Source: Rhodanobacter humi
GTDB taxonomy: Bacteria > Pseudomonadota > Gammaproteobacteria > Xanthomonadales > Rhodanobacteraceae
Length of the DNA: 64,000 bases
Reading direction: 5' to 3'
NCBI RefSeq assembly: GCF_041107455.1
Contig: NZ_JBGBPY010000001.1
Location: forward strand, 3,224,001-3,288,000
Shown here: in pieces, positions 56,277 to 64,000 of the stretch
How the letters are laid out: the number at the start of each line of letters is the position of its first letter
How positions within the stretch are numbered: the first letter of the stretch is position 1
The notes under the pieces: model-generated
The model's input: the letters and a program-made list of their open reading frames with translations, nothing else
The model's database searches: none
What the model was told of the DNA's origin: nothing
Program-made: the position numbers and the translations under genes

Positions 56277-56729
56277 ATGACTGCCCTGCAGGTCACCACG
56301 GACAAGGATCAGCTCGACATCGGGCTGATCCACCGTTTCCTGTCCACCGAGGCCTACTGGAGCCGCGACATCCCGCGCGCAACGGTGGAGCGGGCCATCG
56401 CCGGATCGCTGTGCTTCGGCGGCTATGTCGACGGGTGCCAGGTGGCGTTCGCGCGCGTGGTCACCGACGGCGCCACGTTCGGCTATCTGGCGGACGTGTT
56501 CGTGCTGCCGGAGTACCGTGGGCATGGCCACTCCAAGACGCTGGTGGCGGCGGTCATGGCGCATCCGCAATTGCAGGGCTTGCGACGCTTCATGCTCGCC
56601 ACGGCCGATGCGCACAGTCTGTACGAGAAATTCGGCTTCGCACCGTCCGCCCGGCCCGAACGTCTGATGGAAATCCTTCACCCCGATCTCTACACCCAAG
56701 CCGCCGGAAGCGCGGTGGCCATCCCATGA
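56277..56729 (+). CDS. GNAT acetyltransferase within the arginine operon
   Basis: A 150-residue acetyltransferase. The acetyl-CoA region is VFVLPEYRGHGHSKTLVAAVM with R-G-x-G-x-S, then FMLATADAHSLYEKFGF. Such a gene sits at the same place (argG-GNAT-argE') in Xanthomonas. Its substrate is unknown. It might recover acetyl groups, but ArgB already has the synthase domain. It overlaps the next gene by 4 bp. Confidence 0.87.
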   Translation: MTALQVTTDKDQLDIGLIHRFLSTEAYWSRDIPRATVERAIAGSLCFGGYVDGCQVAFARVVTDGATFGYLADVFVLPEYRGHGHSKTLVAAVMAHPQLQGLRRFMLATADAHSLYEKFGFAPSARPERLMEILHPDLYTQAAGSAVAIP

Positions 56730-57097
56730 ACTCCCACGCGGACTCCTGCATGTCTGATATCGCCACTCCTGTGGTTCGGCAGTTCGAAGCGTACAACCGC
56801 CACGATCTCGAAGCCTTCCTGGCCTGTTTTTCGGACGACTTCCGTTCGTGGCGCATCCCTGCAGAAACGCCGTCGGTACAGGGAAAGCCGGCGTTGGCCG
56901 CTTTCTACGCCGAGCACCGCTTCAACAATCCGAAGCTGAAGGCGGAGCTGATCTCGCGCACCGTGGTCGGCAACAAGGTGTTCGACCACGAGCTGATCCA
57001 TGGCCTTGGCGAGCAGCCGCTGGAGAACATGGCGGTGTTCGAAGTATGCGAGGGATTGATCCAATCGGCGTGGTTCTATTCCGCGAACCCGCAATGA
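56726..57097 (+). CDS. SnoaL/NTF2-like protein
   Basis: A 123-residue cone-shaped NTF2-fold protein: VVRQFEAYNRHDLEAFLACFSDD (FEAYNRHDLEAF), GKPALAAFYAEHRF and VFDHELIHGLG. Relatives include steroid isomerases, but no catalytic residue set is obvious. It starts in an ATGA overlap with the GNAT gene. The ATG at 56726 or an in-frame ATG at 56750 could be used. It is embedded in the arginine operon; any link to arginine is unproven. Confidence 0.8.
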   Translation: MNSHADSCMSDIATPVVRQFEAYNRHDLEAFLACFSDDFRSWRIPAETPSVQGKPALAAFYAEHRFNNPKLKAELISRTVVGNKVFDHELIHGLGEQPLENMAVFEVCEGLIQSAWFYSANPQ

Positions 57098-57110
57098 GCG
57101 CAATGACGAA

Positions 57111-58244
57111 ATGAGCGACTTACTGCAATCCACATTGGAACACCTCAAGGCGCTGGTGTCGTTCGATACCCGCAACCCGCCGCGCGCGATCACCACGGGC
57201 GGCATCTTCGACTACCTGCGCGCGCATCTGCCCGGCTTCGACATCACGGTGACCGACCATGGCGCCGGCGCGGTGAGCCTGCATGCGGTGCGTGGCAGGC
57301 CGAAACTGCTGTTCAACGTGCACCTGGACACCGTGCCCGACTCCCCGGCCTGGACGGCCAGCCCGCACATGCTGCGCGTGACGGAAGACCGCGCGATCGG
57401 CCTCGGTGCCTGCGACATCAAGGGTGCGGCGGCTGCGCTGCTGGCGGTGGCGAATGCCAGCGACGGCGACATGGCGTTGCTGTTCACCACCGACGAGGAA
57501 GCCAATGATCCGCGTTGCATCGCCGGTTTCCTCGCGGACAAGCCTGCTTACGATGCGGTGATCGTCGCCGAGCCCACCAAGGGTGAAGCCGTGCTGGCCC
57601 ATCGCGGCATCCAGTCGGTGCTGATGCGCTTCGCCGGTCATGCCGGTCATGCCTCGGGCGAGCAGAAGCCCAGCGACAGCGCGCTGCACCAGGCGGTGCG
57701 CTGGGGCGATGCGGCGCTGGATTTCGTGGCGGCGCAGGCGCACGAGCGCTTCGGCGGGCTCACCGGGCTGCGCTTCAACATCGGCCGCATCGAAGGCGGC
57801 ATCAAGGCGAACATGATCGCGCCCAGCGCCGAAGTGCGCTTCGGCATGCGGCCCTTGCCGACGATGCATCCCGACAGCCTGCTGGAGCGCTTCCGCACGC
57901 TCACCGAGCCCATGCCGGCGGAGTTCGCCGAGACCTTTCGCGGCCCCTCGCTGCCGGCGGGCGATACCGCTGCCGCCGAGGCGCGCCGGCTGGCCGCGCG
58001 TGACCTCGCCGACGAGCTGGAAATTCCCGTAGGCAATGCGGTGGACTTCTGGACCGAGGCCTCGCTGTTCTCCGCCGCCGGCTACACCGCCTTCGTCTAC
58101 GGCCCCGGCGACATCGCGCAGGCGCACACCGCCGACGAGTGGGTGGCGCTGGAACAGTTGCAGCATTACGCCGAAGTGATTTTTCGTCTCATTGAAAAGT
58201 GCGGCCATGGAAGGCCGCTTTTTGACTCTGGCGTTCACGGATGA
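57111..58244 (+). CDS. argE': N-acetyl-L-citrulline deacetylase (ArgE')
   Basis: M20-family zinc deacetylase converting N-acetylcitrulline to citrulline. It has 377 residues. Zinc ligands are in [26 protein letters not shown] and VAEPTKGE, and the late histidine is in [10 protein letters not shown]. The context between argG and argB and the AOTCase set the substrate as acetylcitrulline. The last about 17 residues ([17 protein letters not shown]) are encoded by the double-hairpin element rather than by conserved argE sequence. The stop overlaps argB by 4 bp. Confidence 0.93.
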   Translation: MSDLLQSTLEHLKALVSFDTRNPPRAITTGGIFDYLRAHLPGFDITVTDHGAGAVSLHAVRGRPKLLFNVHLDTVPDSPAWTASPHMLRVTEDRAIGLGACDIKGAAAALLAVANASDGDMALLFTTDEEANDPRCIAGFLADKPAYDAVIVAEPTKGEAVLAHRGIQSVLMRFAGHAGHASGEQKPSDSALHQAVRWGDAALDFVAAQAHERFGGLTGLRFNIGRIEGGIKANMIAPSAEVRFGMRPLPTMHPDSLLERFRTLTEPMPAEFAETFRGPSLPAGDTAAAEARRLAARDLADELEIPVGNAVDFWTEASLFSAAGYTAFVYGPGDIAQAHTADEWVALEQLQHYAEVIFRLIEKCGHGRPLFDSGVHG

Positions 58245-58250
58245 ACGCAC
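58191..58250 (-). repeat. Double-hairpin element, copy 5, inside coding sequence
   Basis: Hairpin B GCGGCC/GGCCGC (58201-58218) and perfect hairpin A GCGTTCA/TGAACGC (58231-58248), with the tail ATTGAAAAGT before it. It codes for the argE' C-terminus and holds the argB start codon. Confidence 0.85.
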
Positions 58251-59584
58251 GGGAAAACACAACAGTGGAAACGCACAAGCACACCCGCAAGACCATCGTG
58301 CGCCTGCTCTCGGCCATGGGCAGCGCCAAGGAAATCCAGCAATACCTCAGGCGCTTCTCCGAGGTGGACGCCAAGCGCTTCGCCGTGGTGAAGGTCGGCG
58401 GCGCGGTGCTGCGCGACGAACTGCAGGATCTCGCCTCGTCGCTCACCTTCCTGCAGCAGGTGGGCCTCACGCCCATCGTGTTGCACGGCGCCGGCCCGCA
58501 GCTGGACGAGGAGCTGTCCGCCGCCGGCATCGAGAAGCAGACGGTGAACGGCTTGCGCGTCACCTCGCCGAAGGCGCTGGGCATCGTGCGGCGCGTGTTC
58601 CAGCAGCAGAACCTCAAGCTGGTCGAGGCGCTGCAGGCGATGGATACGCGCGCCACCTCGGTGGCCTCCGGCGTGTTCATGGCCAGCTACCTCGACCGCG
58701 ACGCGCTGGGCATGGTCGGCAAGGTGGAGAGCATCAACCTCGCGCCGATCGAGGCCGGCCTGCGCGCGAACTCGATCCCGGTGATCGCCAGCCTGGGCGA
58801 GACCGACGAGGGGCAGATCCTCAACATCAACGCCGATGTGGCCGCGAACGAGCTGGTGCGCGTGCTGCAGCCGTACAAGATCGTGTTCCTCACCGGCACC
58901 GGCGGTCTGCTCGACGGCGAAGGCAAGGTGATCGATTCGATCAACCTCAGCACCGAGTACGAGCACCTGATGGCGCAGCCGTGGATCAACGGCGGCATGC
59001 GGCTGAAGATCGAGCAGATCGCGGACCTGCTGGCCGGGCTGCCGCTGGCTTCCTCGGTGTCGATCACGCGGCCGTCGGAACTGGCCAAGGAGCTGTTCAC
59101 CCACAAGGGATCGGGCACCCTGGTGCGGCGCGGCGAGAAGGTGCTGCGCTTCGAGTCGTGGCAGGGCGTGGACCAGGCACGCATGCGTACGCTGATTGAA
59201 TCCAGCTTCGGCCGCACCCTGGTGCCGGATTACTTCGAGCGCACCAAACCGTATCGCATCTACGTGAGCGAGAACTACCGCGCCGCGATGATCCTCACCA
59301 TGGAGGAGGGCCTGCCGTACCTCGACAAGTTCGCCGTGCTCGACGACGCGCAGGGCGAAGGCCTGGGCCGCGCGGTATGGCTGGTGATGCGCGAGGAGAA
59401 CCCGCAGCTGTTCTGGCGCTCGCGCCACCACAACCAGGTCAACATCTTCTACTACGCCGAATCGGATGGTTGCCTCAAGCAGCCGAAGTGGAAGGTGTTC
59501 TGGTACGGCCTGGACGGCAACTTCGACACCATCGCCCGCTGCGTGGCGCATTGCGCGCAGCGGCAGCCGACGCTGGTGGATTGA
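58241..59584 (+). CDS. argB: Bifunctional N-acetylglutamate synthase/kinase
   Basis: Fused enzyme of the Xanthomonas NAGS-K type. It has 447 residues. The amino-acid kinase domain (about 25-290) shows [38 protein letters not shown] and [12 protein letters not shown]. The GNAT domain (about 295-447) follows with [16 protein letters not shown] and NVFYYAE-like [12 protein letters not shown]. It should make and phosphorylate acetylglutamate and be the arginine-inhibited step. The ATG 58241 lies in a repeat; a later start is not excluded since the first about 12 residues are not conserved. Confidence 0.93.
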   Translation: MNARENTTVETHKHTRKTIVRLLSAMGSAKEIQQYLRRFSEVDAKRFAVVKVGGAVLRDELQDLASSLTFLQQVGLTPIVLHGAGPQLDEELSAAGIEKQTVNGLRVTSPKALGIVRRVFQQQNLKLVEALQAMDTRATSVASGVFMASYLDRDALGMVGKVESINLAPIEAGLRANSIPVIASLGETDEGQILNINADVAANELVRVLQPYKIVFLTGTGGLLDGEGKVIDSINLSTEYEHLMAQPWINGGMRLKIEQIADLLAGLPLASSVSITRPSELAKELFTHKGSGTLVRRGEKVLRFESWQGVDQARMRTLIESSFGRTLVPDYFERTKPYRIYVSENYRAAMILTMEEGLPYLDKFAVLDDAQGEGLGRAVWLVMREENPQLFWRSRHHNQVNIFYYAESDGCLKQPKWKVFWYGLDGNFDTIARCVAHCAQRQPTLVD

Positions 59585-59752
59585 AGCTTGAGCCCCTCTC
59601 CCTCCGGACGCGGGGAAGGGGCAGGATGCCCCTGCTCTGAGGAGCGAGGAAGAGGGGTGGGGAGAGAGTTCGGTCGAAGCGCGACGCCTCGAACGAACCC
59701 TCATCCGGCCCTTCGGGCCACCTTCTCCCGGAGGGAGAAGGGAAAGCAGACT
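59585..59752. repeat. Dispersed CCCCTCTCCC / CTTCTCCCGGAGGG repeat between argB and argC
   Basis: The 185-bp argB-argC gap is filled by a repeat-like stretch: GAGCCCCTCTCCCTCC near 59590, AGAGGGGTGGGGAGAG near 59651, and CCCTCATCCGGCCCTTCGG...CACCTTCTCCCGGAGGGAGAAGG at 59699-59743, with a perfect small palindrome CTTCTCCC/GGGAGAAG. The same CCCTCATCCGGCxxTTCG pattern is widespread in proteobacterial intergenic DNA. No gene is seen here. Confidence 0.7.
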
Positions 59753-59769
59753 TGATGAGAGGGGTGTTC

Positions 59770-60723
59770 ATGCAATCGAAAACCATCGGCATCGTGGGCG
59801 CCCGCGGCCACACCGGCGCGGAGCTGATCCGCCTGATCGCGGCGCATCCCGCGCTGGAGCTGGCCTTCGTCTCCTCGCGCGAACTGGCCGGCCAGCGCGT
59901 GGCCGAGCACAGCGACGCCTACACCGGCGAGTTGCGTTACGAAAGCCTCGACCCCACCGCCGTGGCGGCCAAGCGCGCCGACGTGGTGATCCTGGCGCTG
60001 CCCAACGGCAAGGCCGCACCCTACGTGGAGGTCATCGACCAGGCGGCGCCCGATACGCTGGTCGTCGACCTCTCGGCCGACTACCGCTTCGACAAGGCCT
60101 GGTACTACGGCTTGCCCGAACTTACCCGCGACAAGTGGAATGGGGAGCGGCGCATCAGCAACCCCGGCTGCTACGCCACCGCGATGGAACTCTCCATTGC
60201 ACCGTTGAAGGACCAGCTCGCCGCGCCGCCAGTGTGCTTCGGCGTCTCCGGCTATTCCGGCGCGGGCACCACGCCCTCGGACAAGAACGATCCCGAGAAG
60301 CTGCGCGACAACCTGATGCCGTATGCGCTCACCGGCCACACCCACGAAAAGGAGGCCAGCTACCAGCTCGGCCTGCCGGTGGAGTTCATGCCGCACGTGG
60401 CGCCGCATTTCCGCGGCCTCACCGTCACCACCAACCTGTACCTCGCGAAGCCGCTGAAGCGCGCGGACGTGCTGGCGCGTTTCCATCAAGCCTACGACGG
60501 CGAAAGGCTGGTGGCGGTGCTGGACGAGGCGCCGTGGGTCAGCCGCATCGCGCACCGGCACCACGCCGAGGTCGGCGGTTTCGCGCTGTCGGCCGACGGC
60601 AAGCGCGTGGTGGTGGTGGCCACGCTGGACAACCTGCTCAAGGGTGCCGCCACGCAGGCGATGCAGAACATCAACCGCGCACTTGGCGTGGACGAATACA
60701 CCGGCATTCCGTTGGAGCCGTAG
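59770..60723 (+). CDS. argC: N-acetyl-gamma-glutamyl-phosphate reductase
   Basis: NADPH-dependent reduction of acetylglutamyl phosphate to the semialdehyde. It has 317 residues. The nucleotide motif is [14 protein letters not shown], the catalytic cysteine is in [11 protein letters not shown], and later [11 protein letters not shown] and [13 protein letters not shown] 59770 has AGAGGGG about 7 bp upstream and starts the conserved region; 59755 and the TTG at 59752 are less likely. The stop codon TAG is the start of a TAGGAGCGC repeat. Confidence 0.95.
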   Translation: MQSKTIGIVGARGHTGAELIRLIAAHPALELAFVSSRELAGQRVAEHSDAYTGELRYESLDPTAVAAKRADVVILALPNGKAAPYVEVIDQAAPDTLVVDLSADYRFDKAWYYGLPELTRDKWNGERRISNPGCYATAMELSIAPLKDQLAAPPVCFGVSGYSGAGTTPSDKNDPEKLRDNLMPYALTGHTHEKEASYQLGLPVEFMPHVAPHFRGLTVTTNLYLAKPLKRADVLARFHQAYDGERLVAVLDEAPWVSRIAHRHHAEVGGFALSADGKRVVVVATLDNLLKGAATQAMQNINRALGVDEYTGIPLEP

Positions 60724-60795
60724 GAGCGCACCCTGTGCGCGAAAGCTCTTTCACGGAACCTCATCAAGGCCATCGCGCACAGGGTGCGCTCCTAC
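60720..60795. repeat. Perfect 23-bp inverted GTAGGAGCGCACCCTGTG repeat between argC and argH
   Basis: GTAGGAGCGCACCCTGTG and onward (60720-60742) and its exact reverse complement (60773-60795). It shares the GTAGGAGCG end with the repeats at 13.8 and 32.2 kb, but has a different inner half. It includes the argC stop codon and lies in the argH leader. Confidence 0.9.
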
Positions 60796-60808
60796 AGGAT
60801 CTCTCACG

Positions 60809-62104
60809 ATGACGCAGCCCCTCTGGCAAAAAAACGGCATCCAGATCGACGCGAAGATCATGCGTTTCCTTGCCGGCGACGACGTGATCCTCGATCGCGA
60901 GTTCTTCCTGCACGACATCGCCGCCAGCAAGGCGCACGTGGAAGGCCTGGCGAACATCGGCGTGGTGAGCGCCGATGAGGCCGCCGCGCTGAAGCGCGAA
61001 CTGGATGCGCTGGCCGGGGATTTCAAAAGCGGCGCCTTCGTGCTGGACGAGCGTTTCGAGGACGGCCACTCCGCCATCGAGGCGCGCCTCACCGAGCGGC
61101 TGGGCGATGCCGGCCGTCGCGTGCACACGGGGCGCAGCCGCAACGACCAGATCCTGGTCGCCACGCGACTGTGGTTGAAGGAGAAACTCGAAGCGCTGGA
61201 AACGCACTGCCGCGCCATCGCGCAGGTCTGCCTCGACCGTGCCGCGCAGCCGGCGGTCCCGCTGCCGGGCTACACCCATCTGCAGCGCGCCGTGGTGTCG
61301 TCCACCGGCATGTGGTTCGCCGGCTTCGCCGAAGGCTTCATCGACAACGCCTTCCGCGCCCGCGGCACGCGCGAGCTGATCGACGCGAATCCGCTGGGCA
61401 CCGCCGCCGGCTACGGCGTGAACCTGCCGCTGGACCGTGCGCATACGACGGCTGCGCTGGGCTTCGCCCGCATGCAGGTGTCGCCGATCTACGCCCAGCT
61501 CTCACGCGGCAAGTACGAGATGGCGGTGCTGGAGGCCATCGCCAGCGCGCTTCTCGATACGCGCCGCATGGCCTGGGACCTGTCGCTGTTCACCACGGCG
61601 GAATTCGATTTCGTGAAGTTGCCGGGCGAGTACACCACCGGGAGCTCGATCATGCCGAACAAGCGCAACCCGGACGTGGTGGAACTGCTGCGCGCCAGCT
61701 ACGCCAGCGTGGCGGCGGCGCGTACCGAGATCGAACAGCTGCTCTCGCTGCCTTCGGGCTACCAGCGCGACCTGCAATTCTCCAAGGGCTCGATCTTCCA
61801 CGGCGTGCGCCACGGCCTGATGGCGCTGGAGCTGGTGCCCGACCTGCTGACGCGCCTTGAGTGGAACGAGCCGAAGATGCGCGTCGCGATCGAGCCGGCG
61901 ATGTATGCCACCGACGTGGCCATCGAGCAGGCCGCGGCAGGTGTGCCGTTCCGCGACGCCTACCGCGCCGCCGCCGAGACGGCCGCCTCGGCCGGGCAGG
62001 GGCGCACGCCCGAGGGCAGCCTGGCGCAGCGCACCTCGCCGGGTGCGGGCCACGACCTGCGCCTGGACGAATTGCATGATAGGCTTGGACGTCTAGACGG
62101 CTGA
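60809..62104 (+). CDS. argH: Argininosuccinate lyase
   Basis: Splits argininosuccinate to arginine and fumarate. It has 431 residues. Family features are [27 protein letters not shown], the flexible signature loop [12 protein letters not shown] and [14 protein letters not shown]. Xanthomonadales ArgH proteins are of this slightly short type (others about 460). ATG 60809 follows the repeat by 13 bp, and its ribosome site may be AGGAT, in the repeat flank. It is followed 14 bp later by proB. Confidence 0.94.
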   Translation: MTQPLWQKNGIQIDAKIMRFLAGDDVILDREFFLHDIAASKAHVEGLANIGVVSADEAAALKRELDALAGDFKSGAFVLDERFEDGHSAIEARLTERLGDAGRRVHTGRSRNDQILVATRLWLKEKLEALETHCRAIAQVCLDRAAQPAVPLPGYTHLQRAVVSSTGMWFAGFAEGFIDNAFRARGTRELIDANPLGTAAGYGVNLPLDRAHTTAALGFARMQVSPIYAQLSRGKYEMAVLEAIASALLDTRRMAWDLSLFTTAEFDFVKLPGEYTTGSSIMPNKRNPDVVELLRASYASVAAARTEIEQLLSLPSGYQRDLQFSKGSIFHGVRHGLMALELVPDLLTRLEWNEPKMRVAIEPAMYATDVAIEQAAAGVPFRDAYRAAAETAASAGQGRTPEGSLAQRTSPGAGHDLRLDELHDRLGRLDG

Positions 62105-62118
62105 ACGAGGTTCAGGTG

Positions 62119-63291
62119 ATGGCGGCTGTGGAAAGTGCGAGGCACTCGCTGGACCAGCCGCTGCCGCATTGGCGGCGTGCCGTGCTCAAGGTGGGCAGCA
62201 ACCTGCTGGCGGCCGATGGCGGCGGCCTCACCGCGCGCCATGCGGCGGCTCTGGCCGGTTTCGTGGCCGCGAGCCATGCCGCCGGACGGCAGGTGGTGCT
62301 GGTTTCCTCGGGCGCGGTGGCTGCGGGTCGCGCGCTGCTGCGCGAGCACGCGCCAGCCTCCGGCGACCTCGCGGCGCGGCAGGCGCTGGCGGCGCTGGGC
62401 CAGGCGCCGATGATCGCGCTGTGGCAGTCGCTCTCGCCGCGGCCGGTGGCGCAGGTGCTGCTCACCCATGACGACCTGCGCAACCGCCGCCGCTACCTCA
62501 ATGCGCGAACCACCTTGCGCGGCCTGCTGGCGCTGGACGTGCTGCCGGTGGTGAACGAGAACGACACCGTGGCGGTGGACGAACTGAAGCTGGGCGACAA
62601 CGACAACCTTGCCGCCATCGTCGCCGCGCTGGTCGACGCCGACCTGCTGCTGATCGCCTCGGACGTAGCCGCGCTGTACAGCGCCGATCCGCGGCGCGAT
62701 CCCGCCGCCGTGCCGCTGGCGCGCGTCGCCGCGCTCACGCCGGAGATCCTCGCCATGGCCGGCGGCAGCGGCAGCACGGTCGGCACCGGTGGCATGCGCA
62801 CCAAGCTGGAAGCCGCGGCGAAGGCGGCCGCGGCGGGCATTCCCACCGCGCTGTTTGGCGGGCGCGACGAGGCGACCGTGCATGCACTGGCAGCGGGTCG
62901 CCTGCACGGCACCCTGATCGACGCCGCGGGTACCCGCATGCAGGCGCGCAAGTACTGGCTGCGCCATGCGCCGGCCGCGCCGGGCTGCATCCGCGTGGAT
63001 GCCGGTGCGGCGCGTGCACTGGCCGGCGGTCGCGCCTCGCTGCTGCCGGGCGGCATCGCCGGGGCGCAGGGTGAATTCCAGCGCGGCGACCTGGTGGAGA
63101 TCACGGATGCCGACGGCAAGGCGGTGGCGCGCGGCCTCAGCCAGTACGCCGCCGCCGAGGTGCGCCGGCTGGCCGGCCGGCACAGCCGCGACATCGAGGC
63201 CGTGCTGGGCTACACCCATGGCCACGAGATCGTGCACCGCGACGACCTGGTTACGGTAGCGACCGAAACCACGGGAGGCATCGAGGCATGA
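62119..63291 (+). CDS. proB: Glutamate 5-kinase
   Basis: First step of proline synthesis. It has 390 residues with an amino-acid kinase domain (about 20-275: [54 protein letters not shown]) and a C-terminal PUA domain (about 290-370). GTG 62116 directly before is an alternative start. It ends in an ATGA overlap with proA. Its place after argH joins the two glutamate-derived pathways. Confidence 0.95.
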   Translation: MAAVESARHSLDQPLPHWRRAVLKVGSNLLAADGGGLTARHAAALAGFVAASHAAGRQVVLVSSGAVAAGRALLREHAPASGDLAARQALAALGQAPMIALWQSLSPRPVAQVLLTHDDLRNRRRYLNARTTLRGLLALDVLPVVNENDTVAVDELKLGDNDNLAAIVAALVDADLLLIASDVAALYSADPRRDPAAVPLARVAALTPEILAMAGGSGSTVGTGGMRTKLEAAAKAAAAGIPTALFGGRDEATVHALAAGRLHGTLIDAAGTRMQARKYWLRHAPAAPGCIRVDAGAARALAGGRASLLPGGIAGAQGEFQRGDLVEITDADGKAVARGLSQYAAAEVRRLAGRHSRDIEAVLGYTHGHEIVHRDDLVTVATETTGGIEA

Positions 63292-64000
63292 GCGAGATCC
63301 GATCCCTGGCGCTGGCCTGCCGCGAGGCGGTGCCGACGATCGCCGCGCTGGACAGCGCCGCCAAGGCGACGCTGTTGCGCGACATGGCGACGGCGCTGGA
63401 AGCGCGCTGTGACGACGTGCTTGCTGCCAATGCGCGCGACATGGCGGCGGCCGCGGCCAAGGGCGTGCAGGGCGCGATGCTGGATCGCCTGCGCCTGGAC
63501 GCGGCGCGCGTGGCGGGCATCGCCGCCGCGCTGCGCGAGGTGGCCGAATTGCCCGACCCGGTCGGCCAGGTGACGCGCCGCGAGACGCGGCCCAACGGTC
63601 TCACGGTGGAGCGCGTGCGCATCCCGCTGGGCGTGATCGCGATGATCTACGAGGCGCGTCCCAACGTCACCGCCGACGCCGCGGCGCTGTGCCTCAAGGC
63701 CGGCAACGCGGTGATCCTGCGCGGCGGTTCCGAGGCGATCCATTCCAACACCGCGATCGCCACCGCGCTGCACGAGGCCTTGCATGCGCACGGCTTGCCG
63801 GCAGCAACGGTGACGCTCGTGGAAGATTTGCGCCGCGACACCATGGTCGAGCTGCTGCAGCTCACCGACATCGTCGACCTCGCGATCCCGCGCGGCGGCG
63901 AGGGGTTGATCCGCTTCGTGGCCGAGCACGCGCGCGTGCCGGTGATCAAGCACTACAAGGGCGTGTGCCATCTCTACGTGGACCGCGCGGCCGATCTCGA
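63288..64000 (+). CDS. proA: Gamma-glutamyl phosphate reductase, 3' partial
   Basis: Reduces glutamyl phosphate to the semialdehyde in proline synthesis. Only the first 237 codons are inside the window. Recognisable regions are [63 protein letters not shown] and the start of [14 protein letters not shown]. The start overlaps the proB stop by 4 bp. The rest is cut by the window end. Confidence 0.95.
   Translation, partial: MSEIRSLALACREAVPTIAALDSAAKATLLRDMATALEARCDDVLAANARDMAAAAAKGVQGAMLDRLRLDAARVAGIAAALREVAELPDPVGQVTRRETRPNGLTVERVRIPLGVIAMIYEARPNVTADAAALCLKAGNAVILRGGSEAIHSNTAIATALHEALHAHGLPAATVTLVEDLRRDTMVELLQLTDIVDLAIPRGGEGLIRFVAEHARVPVIKHYKGVCHLYVDRAADL

Noticed and set aside
54599-57097. 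832-codon plus-strand open frame over osmC, argG and the GNAT gene
   Set aside because: It runs in the wrong frame through clear family proteins. Its last about 120 codons coincide with the real NTF2-like gene, which has its own start at 56726.

Overview
The window is a high-GC, densely packed stretch of gammaproteobacterial chromosome. It most resembles the order Xanthomonadales (Lysobacterales), and I infer the Rhodanobacteraceae side (Dyella, Rhodanobacter, Frateuria, Luteibacter). The main reasons are the acetylated-intermediate arginine pathway (acetylornithine carbamoyltransferase plus a fused kinase/synthase ArgB), the Xanthomonas-type L-fucose oxidation pathway, a FimX-like protein, a DksA with a histone-like N-terminal extension and dispersed GTAGGAGCG palindromes. 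No tRNA, rRNA, insertion sequence, prophage or CRISPR array was seen. Species assignment is inference.

Layout. 1-6.1 kb: end of a TlpA-like thioredoxin, then nnrD-tsaE-amidase-mutL. 6.1-13.8 kb: mixed housekeeping genes (DUF1684, two crotonase-family enzymes, FKBP isomerase, DUF1289, Nudix hydrolase, mercaptopyruvate sulfurtransferase, flavin reductase, DUF4139). 13.9-25.4 kb: a complete L-fucose locus with IclR regulator, FucP permease, mutarotase, secreted alpha-L-fucosidase, five oxidative pathway enzymes and a secreted GH20 hexosaminidase. 25.5-30.1 kb: GNAT, AraC-type regulator, thioesterase, uvrA. 30.3-32.2 kb: rplU-rpmA-obgE. 32.2-36.9 kb: ypjD, an sdpR/sdpI-type cassette with a hydrolase, then ffh. 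37.1-39.2 kb: rpsP-rimM-trmD-rplS. 39.3-43.2 kb: fimX-like, epmB and efp. 43.5-47.2 kb: TRZ/ATZ amidohydrolase, ubiG, HAD phosphatase (mupP-like) and a degenerate squalene/phytoene synthase homologue. 47.3-52.6 kb: folE2, yidD, dksA, sufE, cysS and a glycine-zipper protein. 52.9-64 kb: the arginine-proline locus argF'-paiB-osmC-argG-GNAT-NTF2-like-argE-argB-argC-argH-proB-proA (proA cut by the window end).

How they work together. The fucose locus should release L-fucose and N-acetylhexosamine outside the cytoplasm, import fucose, and oxidise it through lactone, fuconate and keto-deoxy intermediates to pyruvate and lactate. A 25-bp motif shared by its two outward promoter regions is a candidate IclR operator. 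The arginine locus builds arginine through acetylated intermediates: acetylornithine to acetylcitrulline (argF'), deacetylation to citrulline (argE), then argG and argH. EpmB and EF-P are divergent and functionally linked.

The least explained content is between the genes. A roughly 55-60 bp double-hairpin element recurs six times between 38.7 and 58.3 kb. Palindromic GTAGGAGCG repeats supply the stop codons of obgE, ypjD and argC. Four perfect inverted repeats stand in tandem between ffh and rpsP. A pair of 150-180 bp elements with terminal inverted repeats lies at 7.1 and 43.3 kb.
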